A stretch of 11,905 nucleotides of DNA, taken from contig CALISG010000020.1 of the NCBI GenBank assembly GCA_938042065.1, positions 1-11,905 on the forward strand, given 5' to 3'. Below the pieces are notes generated by a model that did no database searches, had not been told where the DNA came from, and saw nothing but the letters and a program-made list of their open reading frames with translations. This DNA is from an uncultured Candidatus Saccharibacteria bacterium (GTDB lineage Bacteria > Patescibacteriota > Saccharimonadia > Saccharimonadales > Saccharimonadaceae). Below, piece by piece: positions 6,185 through 11,905 of the stretch. Numbering within the stretch: position 1 is the first letter of the stretch; every line of letters starts with the position of its first letter. The position numbers and the translations under genes are program-made.

Positions 6185-6209
6185 TTTGTTACTCCTTTTA
6201 CCTCGTAAC

Positions 6210-6253
6210 CTCTGCTCGAATCGGTTTCGTTAGCGTCTGGCAGAGTTCTCGAG
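6210..6253 (-). promoter_or_regulatory. Possible pseudoknot or alternative helices in the rpsJ leader
   Basis: Two 5-bp helices can form in the leader RNA: CTCGA (6253-6249) with TCGAG (6219-6215), and CTCTG (6245-6241) with CAGAG (6214-6210). Their order is crossing (1-2-1'-2'), so they form either an H-type pseudoknot or two competing hairpins. They end about ten bases upstream of the ribosome-binding site. The helices are short and no covariation evidence is available. Confidence 0.3.
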
Positions 6254-6275
6254 GCGATTAATTAATACGAACATT

Positions 6276-6304
6276 ACTATAGCAATAATTAGCGTGAATT
6301 GCAA
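6276..6304 (-). promoter_or_regulatory. Promoter of rpsJ
   Basis: Minus strand: -35 TTGCAA (6304-6299), a 17-base spacer and -10 TATAGT (6281-6276) preceded by TGC (extended -10). The start near 6269 gives an approximately 85-nt leader. Confidence 0.8.
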
Positions 6305-6370
6305 GAACTGCGCGGGCGATAAGACGTGTTAAGGTTTAATCTTGTCAGTGGTTGCTAGTTGCAGACAATA

Positions 6371-6400
6371 AAAGCACCCCCGATAGTCCGGAGGTGCTTT
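6371..6400 (-). terminator. Intrinsic terminator of tuf
   Basis: The arms AAAGCACC (6400-6393 on the minus strand) and GGTGCTTT (6378-6371) form an 8-bp stem, extendable by two G-C pairs after one mismatch, followed by TTTTATT. It begins about 25 bases after the tuf stop codon. Confidence 0.85.
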
Positions 6401-6425
6401 CGGCAGTAACTTACAGAGTTGTAAA

Positions 6426-7610
<1,185 letters not shown>

Positions 7611-7708
7611 AGAAGTAGTTCTCCTAACGTTAGTATTATGTTATTCACGACGCGAGCAATTATCGAAAGTGTTGCCACCTCGACAAAACGCGTCGCGCGT
7701 TATTTCTT

Positions 7709-7737
7709 ATTATAGTTGAAAGCTCTGCGGGTGTAAA
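7709..7737 (-). promoter_or_regulatory. Promoter of tuf
   Basis: Minus strand: -35 TTTACA (7737-7732), a 17-base spacer and -10 TATAAT (7714-7709), close to consensus. The start near 7702 gives an approximately 92-nt leader. The leader includes a 10-bp palindrome CTAACGTTAG (7624-7633) that overlaps the ribosome-binding site. The -35 begins five bases after the stop of the upstream gene. Confidence 0.85.
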
Positions 7738-7741
7738 GTGG

Positions 7742-8362
7742 CTACTGGCGTAAACGCTTATCAATATGCCGGCAAACGATAAACAACCAAATAGCAGCCA
7801 GCAGTCCCAATATAGCTTCGATAATGACAAACCAAAAGCTTCGCAAGATGTAGCCCTGAGCTGCCAGAATTGCTGCAAAAATCGGAAAGCCGAATGACAA
7901 CAGCCGCTCGCGCTGTGTCAAATAATTAAGGCTCGACGGTAAGGTCAGCATCATTGATACCATCGCGATGACTATGCCGCGCGAAAAAACAAAATGCGCC
8001 GCATGCATAGTATCATTCGGGCAAAGCGCTACGCCAATCATGCATATTGACAAGGTGATCATTAGCCAAGCTGATAGCCTGGCGGTGCGTGACTGCTGAA
8101 GTTTGGCGTAGCTTTTGGTCATATAAATCCCAATAGCTGTAAGTACTAATCCTGAAGTAAAAACACCGATATTAAAAGCCAAAGCCGACTGGCGGTTGGT
8201 GCTAGCCTCGCCCAACCGGCTAAGACTCCAGCCTGTCCAGCGCGAATCATCAGACAACACAATTGAGGTAATCACGCCAAAAGCTAAAATCACTACGTAT
8301 AGCGCGCAGAGTACCTGCAAGCGATTACGCCTGTAAAATTGAACAGCTAGCTGGTAGCTCAT
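7742..8362 (-). CDS. Six-helix membrane protein, DUF998-like
   Basis: A 206-residue integral membrane protein with about six helices (16-36, 61-82, 97-114, 121-141, 153-172 and 177-197). After helix 1 comes DSRWTGWSLSRLGEAS (39-54), then FNIGVFTSG (63-71). CPNDTMHAAHF (114-124) lies between helices 3 and 4. The SLSRLG, FN.G...G and a P.D...H segment in this order resemble DUF998-type proteins, whose function is unsettled; the assignment is tentative. It sits between fusA and tuf, which are normally neighbours. There is no Shine-Dalgarno site; an extended -10 ends six bases before the ATG, so a leaderless mRNA is likely. The stop is TAG. Confidence 0.75.
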   Translation of the reverse strand: MSYQLAVQFYRRNRLQVLCALYVVILAFGVITSIVLSDDSRWTGWSLSRLGEASTNRQSALAFNIGVFTSGLVLTAIGIYMTKSYAKLQQSRTARLSAWLMITLSICMIGVALCPNDTMHAAHFVFSRGIVIAMVSMMLTLPSSLNYLTQRERLLSFGFPIFAAILAAQGYILRSFWFVIIEAILGLLAAIWLFIVCRHIDKRLRQ

Positions 8363-8368
8363 GTATCT

Positions 8369-8377
8369 ATTATAGCA
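8369..8377 (-). promoter_or_regulatory. Extended -10 placing the transcript start on the ATG
   Basis: TGC-TATAAT on the minus strand, ending six bases before the ATG at 8362. There is no good -35. Its upstream part overlaps the fusA terminator hairpin, so termination of fusA and initiation here share the same DNA. Confidence 0.6.
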
Positions 8378-8379
8378 GC

Positions 8380-8406
8380 AAACGCACCTTGGTGAGAGGC
8401 GCGTTT
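8380..8406 (-). terminator. Probable terminator hairpin of fusA
   Basis: Minus strand: AAACGCGCCT (8406-8397) pairs with AGGTGCGTTT (8389-8380) over ten pairs, one of them G-U, with a 7-base loop. The T-run that follows is short (TTT), so termination may be partial. A second small hairpin (TAGCGA with TCGCTA, 8414-8430) lies between it and the fusA stop. Confidence 0.55.
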
Positions 8407-8445
8407 ACATATTTAGCGAAGTTCTCGCTAGAGTTAATTATCAAA

Positions 8446-10533
8446 CTACTTGTTGCGTTTTTCGATAATCTCGGCAGCGACGTTTGGTGGAACTTCCTCG
8501 TAGTGAGCTAGCTCCATCGTTGATGCGGCACGACCTTGGCTCATCGAGCGGATGTCTGATGTGTAGCCGAACATGTTGGCTAGCGGCACGATTGCTTTGA
8601 TTAGTTTAGCGCCGCCCATTAGATCATCCATGCTTTCGATACGGCCGCGGCGGCTGTTGAGGTCGCCGATGATGTCGCCCATGAACTCCTCGGGAGTAGT
8701 GACTTCTACTTTCATGACCGGCTCGAGCAAGACTGGATTGGCTTGTTTGATACCAGCGCGGGTCGCGATATGCGCCGCCAAGCTAAACGCCAGCTCGCTA
8801 GAGTCAACGTCGTGGTACGAGCCATCGTAGAGGGTTGCCTTGACATCGACTACTGGGTAGCCAGCAATAACGCCGCCGTCTAGAGTCTCGCGGATGCCTT
8901 TTTGTACAGCTGGGCGGTATTCCTGCGGTACCACGCCGCCCTTGATTTCGTCGATGAATTCAAAGCCTTTGCCTGGCTCGTTCGGCTCAAAGCGTACCCA
9001 AACATCGCCGTATTGGCCGCGGCCGCCAGACTGTTTGGCGTGCTTGCCTTGGACTTCGGCGGTACCTTTGATGGTTTCGCGGAAGGCAACCTGCGGTTCG
9101 CCGACATTAGCTTCAACATTGAATTCGCGCTTCATGCGGTCAATTAGAATCTCGAGATGCAACTCGCCCATGCCCGACATAATCGTCTGCCCGGTCTCTT
9201 CATCGGTGTGAATGCGGAAGGTTGGGTCTTCCTCAGCGAGGCGCTGCAAAGCAATGCCCATCTTCTCTTGGTCGGCTTTGGTCTTTGGCTCGACAGCAAT
9301 TGATACCGGCGGCTCTGGGAACTCAATAGACTCCAGAGCGATTGGATGACTCAATTCAGCTAAAGTATTACCGGTGAAAGTATTTTTCAGCCCGACCACT
9401 GCAGCGATATCGCCGGCGCCAACACTATCGATTTCTTCGCGCTTGTCGGCGTGCATCCGGACGATGCGGCCGATGCGCTCTTTTTCGCCAGTGGTGGTAT
9501 TAAGGACGTAGCTGCCAGCTTTCAGTACGCCAGAGTAGACGCGGATGAAGATTAACTTGCCGACAAACGGGTCAGCGGCAATCTTGAAGGCTAGCGCAGC
9601 CATCGGTTCTTTGTCGCTTGGTTTGCGGCCGACTTCGTCGCCAGTTTTTGGATTTTTGCCCCAAATTTCGTCGACGTCGAGCGGACTTGGCAAGTAATCT
9701 GCCATCAAATCAAGCAGTTTTTCGACAATCACGCCGCGGCCGTCGCCGCCAGTTACCAAATAGAAGTCGCCAGCCAGCACGCGTTTGCGCAGCGCGCTCT
9801 TGAGTTCGTCGATGGTAATCGCTTCCTCGCCCTCGTCGAAGAATTTCATCATCAAGCCGTCGTCGGCTTCAACAGCGTTCTCGACCAACAAGCTGCGCGC
9901 ATGCTTGGCTTTTTCGAGCATGTCAGCCGGAATCTCGCCAACTTTCAGCTCGTGGTCGGTGTAATCATCGTAAGTATAAGCCTTCATATCGATCAGATCG
10001 ACTACGCCGCAAATATCCTTCTCAAAGCCAATCGGCAAGTGGATCGGAAACGCTTGCTTGCTGAGGCGGTTGTGGATTGACTCGACAGATTTGTAGAAGT
10101 CGCCGCCAGTCTGGTTGATTTTGTTGATGAAGCAGATGCGCGGTACGTTGTATTTGTTGGCCTGGCGCCAGACAGTTTCGCTTTGCGCCTCGACACCCAT
10201 TTTGCCGTCGAAGACAGTAACAGCGCCGTCGAGCACGCGTAGCGAACGCTCCACCTCTGCCGTAAAGTCGATGTGCCCTGGCGTATCGATAATATTAATC
10301 TTGTGGCCCTTCCAGAAGCAAGTCACCGCCGCCGAGGTAATAGTGATGCCCCGCTCCTTTTCCTGCGCCATCCAGTCGGTGGTGGCGCCGCCATCATCAC
10401 CCTTGACGGTACCGATTTTATGCGTCAAGCCAGTACGGTACAAAATACCCTCAGTGGTAGTCGTTTTACCAGCGTCGATATGGGCAATAATGCCGATATT
10501 TCTAAAGTTTTGTAATGGAACGGTTGCTGCCAT
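8446..10533 (-). CDS. fusA: Translation elongation factor G with altered guanine-recognition motifs
   Basis: A 695-residue EF-G, normal length; it drives tRNA-mRNA translocation with GTP hydrolysis. The P-loop AHIDAGKT (17-24), switch I region ERGITIT (60-66) and DTPGH (83-87) are intact. The G4 motif, normally NKMD, is NKIN (137-140). The G5 region, normally CGSAFKNKG before LLD...DYLPSPLDV, reads TGGDGRG (261-267). Domains II-V are conventional, including SGGRGQYGDV, the domain IV tip YDGSYHDVDSSELAF, RRGRIE and YEEVPPNVAAEII. The length, intact catalytic motifs, single strong ORF and lack of a second copy in the window argue for the housekeeping EF-G rather than a paralogue. AGAGG precedes the ATG; the stop is TAG. 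Confidence 0.98.
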   Translation of the reverse strand: MAATVPLQNFRNIGIIAHIDAGKTTTTEGILYRTGLTHKIGTVKGDDGGATTDWMAQEKERGITITSAAVTCFWKGHKINIIDTPGHIDFTAEVERSLRVLDGAVTVFDGKMGVEAQSETVWRQANKYNVPRICFINKINQTGGDFYKSVESIHNRLSKQAFPIHLPIGFEKDICGVVDLIDMKAYTYDDYTDHELKVGEIPADMLEKAKHARSLLVENAVEADDGLMMKFFDEGEEAITIDELKSALRKRVLAGDFYLVTGGDGRGVIVEKLLDLMADYLPSPLDVDEIWGKNPKTGDEVGRKPSDKEPMAALAFKIAADPFVGKLIFIRVYSGVLKAGSYVLNTTTGEKERIGRIVRMHADKREEIDSVGAGDIAAVVGLKNTFTGNTLAELSHPIALESIEFPEPPVSIAVEPKTKADQEKMGIALQRLAEEDPTFRIHTDEETGQTIMSGMGELHLEILIDRMKREFNVEANVGEPQVAFRETIKGTAEVQGKHAKQSGGRGQYGDVWVRFEPNEPGKGFEFIDEIKGGVVPQEYRPAVQKGIRETLDGGVIAGYPVVDVKATLYDGSYHDVDSSELAFSLAAHIATRAGIKQANPVLLEPVMKVEVTTPEEFMGDIIGDLNSRRGRIESMDDLMGGAKLIKAIVPLANMFGYTSDIRSMSQGRAASTMELAHYEEVPPNVAAEIIEKRNK

Positions 10534-10575
10534 TGTTTTTCCTCTATTAAGTTGATTTGTCGAGATTCTTGGTTA

Positions 10576-10593
10576 TTTTTTGGCACCAAAAAA
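10576..10593. repeat. Inverted repeat in the fusA leader
   Basis: Two 8-bp arms (TTTTTTGG and CCAAAAAA) separated by two bases, just downstream of the predicted fusA transcript start and about 43 bases before the ATG. It could be an operator for a dimeric regulator or a weak hairpin with a GTGC loop. The sequence alone does not decide. Confidence 0.45.
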
Positions 10594-10608
10594 CTACTCT
10601 TAACGACA

Positions 10609-10617
10609 ATTATATCA
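10609..10617 (-). promoter_or_regulatory. Extended -10 promoter of fusA
   Basis: TGA-TATAAT on the minus strand (10617-10609), with only weak -35 candidates (TATCAT at 17-base spacing). The start near 10602 gives a leader of about 69 nt. It lies between the rpsG terminator and fusA, so fusA can be transcribed independently of rpsL-rpsG. Confidence 0.7.
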
Positions 10618-10657
10618 GATAATTTACAAAAATGATAGCTAAGTTTAACTTTCACAA

Positions 10658-10688
10658 AACCGCTCCTATGTATAGTGTAGGAGCGGTT
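10658..10688 (-). terminator. Intrinsic terminator of rpsL-rpsG
   Basis: An 11-bp perfect inverted repeat (10658-10668 with 10678-10688, AACCGCTCCTA arms) and a 9-base loop. On the minus strand it is followed by TTTTG. It starts about 25 bases after the rpsG stop. Confidence 0.85.
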
Positions 10689-10712
10689 CTATGTTTGCAT
10701 GAAAAGAAACGA

Positions 10713-11192
10713 TTAGCTGCGAGCAAAATGAGCGAAAGCACGGTTGGCTTCGGCCATTTTGTGAGTGTCTTCTTTCTTCTTGAAGGCAATACCAGTTTCG
10801 TTGCAGGCGTCGACGATTTCTGTCGCTAAGCGCTTGCTGTACGGCATACCGCTTTTACTGCGAGCAGCTTGCACTAACCAGGTAAAGGCAAAGTGCTGCT
10901 GACGATGGCCTTGAATTGGAAACGGAATTTGGTAGTTAGCACCGCCAACGCGGCGAGACTTAACCTCGAAAGCCGGGCTAATATTGTTAATTGCCTTTTC
11001 GAAAACCTCTAGCGGCTCTTCGCTCTTGAGGGTTTTGGCAGCTTGCGCTAGAGCATCATATACAGCCCGCTCGGCCACTAGTTTCTTGCCGTTGAGCATT
11101 GACTTGTTGATGAGGCGCTGTACCAAAACCGACTGGTATTTGCGATCTGGCTGCAATTGGCGCTGGAGCTTTTTGGTAACTTTGCGAGGCAT
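10713..11192 (-). CDS. rpsG: 30S ribosomal protein S7 (uS7)
   Basis: A 159-residue S7, near the usual 156. S7 nucleates assembly of the 30S head and contacts E-site tRNA. Features are the MPRK start, PDRKYQSVLVQRLINKSMLNGKK (15-37), EVKSRRVGGANYQIP (76-90), RLATEIVDA and KKEDTHKMAEANRAFAH near the C-terminus. The segment after the beta-hairpin reads PIQGHRQQHFAFTWLV, where most bacteria have a VRP.RR.ALA.RW type sequence. The ATG at 11192 comes two bases after the rpsL stop and has AAGGAGG upstream, so rpsL and rpsG are co-transcribed and coupled. Confidence 0.98.
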   Translation of the reverse strand: MPRKVTKKLQRQLQPDRKYQSVLVQRLINKSMLNGKKLVAERAVYDALAQAAKTLKSEEPLEVFEKAINNISPAFEVKSRRVGGANYQIPFPIQGHRQQHFAFTWLVQAARSKSGMPYSKRLATEIVDACNETGIAFKKKEDTHKMAEANRAFAHFARS

Positions 11193-11194
11193 GA

Positions 11195-11608
11195 TTACTT
11201 GTCCTCCTTCTTGGTGCCGTATTTACTACGGCCTTGTTTGCGTTTGGATACGCCTTGCAAGTCAAGCGCACCGCGAACGACATGATAGCGCACACCTGGC
11301 AAGTCTGGTACGCGGCCGCCGCGAACTAGCACGACGGCGTGTTCTTGCAAGTTGTGGCCTTCGCCGCCGATATAAGCCCAAACCTCGTGGCCGTTAGTCA
11401 GGCGAACGCGGGCGACTTTGCGCAGCGCCGAGTTCGGCTTCTTTGGCGTTTTGGTGGTAACTTTGACGCAAACGCCGCGTTTGAGCGGCGCGTTCTGGTT
11501 GTAATAGCGCACCTTGAGAGCATTGTGGATACGGCCTAGCGCCGGCGACTTCGACTTTTTGCTAGCCGTCTGGCGAGGTTTGCGTACCAGCTGATTGATA
11601 GTTGGCAT
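11195..11608 (-). CDS. rpsL: 30S ribosomal protein S12 (uS12)
   Basis: A 137-residue S12, which monitors codon-anticodon pairing in the decoding centre. It carries the longer N-terminal form, with RIHNALKVRYYNQNAPLKRGVC before the core, as in many Gram-positive-type S12 proteins. Core motifs are TPKKPNSALRK (54-64, Lys56 equals E. coli Lys42), IGGEGHNLQEH (80-90) and LPGVRYHVVRGALD. At position 101, where bacteria normally have the streptomycin-related lysine (E. coli Lys87) in GRVKDLPG, the sequence is GRVPDLPG. The adjacent Asp102, the site of methylthiolation in E. coli, is kept. AGGAGAA precedes the ATG; a leader of about 142 nt lies upstream. Confidence 0.98.
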   Translation of the reverse strand: MPTINQLVRKPRQTASKKSKSPALGRIHNALKVRYYNQNAPLKRGVCVKVTTKTPKKPNSALRKVARVRLTNGHEVWAYIGGEGHNLQEHAVVLVRGGRVPDLPGVRYHVVRGALDLQGVSKRKQGRSKYGTKKEDK

Positions 11609-11641
11609 TCAACTTCTCCTAATTACGATGATAATAAACGA

Positions 11642-11740
11642 GCTTGCTAAAGGCTCATGGCGCAAGCGGCAATGCAGCAAACATCCGCCTGCATCTCGAG
11701 AGCTGCGGCTTTATCACACCGATAACCCCGCTTCACCCGA
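11642..11740 (-). promoter_or_regulatory. Structured leader of the rpsL-rpsG mRNA
   Basis: The leader can form three local hairpins on the minus strand. The first is GCGG..TTATC/GATAA..CCGC (11731-11705, with a small internal loop). The second is TGCAG/CTGCA (11693-11673, 11-base loop). The third is GCTTGC/GCAAGC (11667-11642, 14-base loop). The first can also be enclosed by TCTCG/CGAGA. It could be a binding site for autoregulation by S7 or S12, but I see no direct match to the E. coli str target, which lies between rpsL and rpsG. Confidence 0.35.
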
Positions 11741-11757
11741 GAGAAACTCTATGTCCC

Positions 11758-11786
11758 ATTATAGCAAAAAACCTATTAAAAAGCAA
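11758..11786 (-). promoter_or_regulatory. Promoter of rpsL-rpsG
   Basis: Minus strand: -35 TTGCTT (11786-11781), a 17-base spacer and -10 TATAAT (11763-11758) preceded by TGC, forming an extended -10. The transcript start is near 11751. The hammerhead ribozyme lies upstream of this promoter and so is not part of this transcript. Confidence 0.85.
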
Positions 11787-11850
11787 GGTTTGTCAGTCTT
11801 CTGGACGACGGAGTCAGGAATGAACTCAACTGTTAGTATTTGGACAAAAA

Positions 11851-11905
11851 GTTCGCTTTCGTCGTTTCCGACTCATCAGCATAGATACGCATCTATGGAG
11901 CGAAC
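11851..11905 (-). ncRNA. Hammerhead self-cleaving ribozyme, type III topology
   Basis: Reading the minus strand from 11905, stem III GTTCGC (11905-11900) is followed by U16.1 (11899) and C17 (11898), the cleavage point. Stem I is CATAGAT/ATCTATG (11897-11891 with 11886-11880) closed by a GCGT loop. The conserved CTGATGA (11879-11873) comes next, then stem II GTCG/CGAC (11872-11869 with 11864-11861) with a GAAA loop. Conserved GAAA (11860-11857) and the returning strand GCGAAC (11856-11851) complete it. All catalytic positions (C3, U4, G5, A6, G8, A9, G12, A13, A14, A15.1-U16.1) match the hammerhead consensus and every helix is perfectly paired. Stems I and II are closed hairpins and stem III is open, hence type III. 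Five U residues follow directly. Stem III may extend beyond the window edge. Confidence 0.9.

Noticed and set aside
10115..10555. Plus-strand open frame of 146 codons over the start of fusA
   Set aside because: It is antisense shadow of the EF-G G domain.
11647..11736. A 29-codon GTG-TAG open frame in the rpsL leader, with several Cys codons
   Set aside because: There is no Shine-Dalgarno site and no recognisable attenuator logic, and a frame of this length is expected by chance.
11609..11905. A tRNA gene in the rpsL upstream region
   Set aside because: No T-arm GTTC motif or cloverleaf pattern could be found; the pairing seen is explained by leader hairpins and the ribozyme.

Overview
All sixteen protein genes lie on the minus strand, and most encode core translation proteins. 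The window is a divergent form of the bacterial str–S10 ribosomal region. In transcription order, from right to left, it reads rpsL, rpsG, fusA, a membrane protein gene, tuf, rpsJ, a small membrane protein gene, a coiled-coil repeat gene, a MazG-like/DUF1653 fusion, a Ham1-like NTP pyrophosphatase, a seven-helix membrane protein gene, then rplC, rplD, rplW, rplB and the 5' part of rpsS. The style of the EF-Tu, EF-G and S12 sequences, the split gene order, small hypothetical membrane proteins and UGA used as a stop all suggest a member of the Candidate Phyla Radiation, most likely Saccharibacteria (TM7). No rRNA is present, so this is an inference.

The region is divided into several transcription units. 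rpsL–rpsG has its own promoter, a long leader and a strong terminator. fusA, tuf and rpsJ each have a promoter and a terminator hairpin and look monocistronic. rplC-rplD-rplW-rplB-rpsS is a tight operon, with 1-base TAATG stop/start overlaps at three junctions and a 2-base gap at the fourth. Between rpsJ and rplC, where most bacteria have no gap, about 3.3 kb holds five non-ribosomal genes. Two of these (MazG-like and Ham1-like) are probable nucleotide-pool sanitising enzymes and are translationally coupled. The translation genes have strong Shine-Dalgarno sites and leaders of about 70-140 nt. Three membrane protein genes instead have a -10 box 6-7 bases before the ATG, so their transcripts are probably leaderless.

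The most striking element is at the extreme right edge (11851-11905, minus strand). This is a complete hammerhead self-cleaving ribozyme core with type III topology: all catalytic nucleotides are present, three helices pair perfectly, and stem III is followed by U5. It lies upstream of the rpsL promoter, so it should be carried on transcripts arriving from beyond the window. The second notable observation is in EF-G. Both guanine-recognition motifs of its G domain differ from the family: NKxD is NKIN, and the SAF/SAK-type G5 motif is replaced by TGGDGRG. The EF-Tu in the same window keeps the normal motifs. Smaller oddities are proline at the S12 streptomycin-resistance lysine, HPM instead of HPH in L2, an eight-copy 21-bp repeat coding for a coiled coil, and operator-like inverted repeats in the rplC and fusA leaders.
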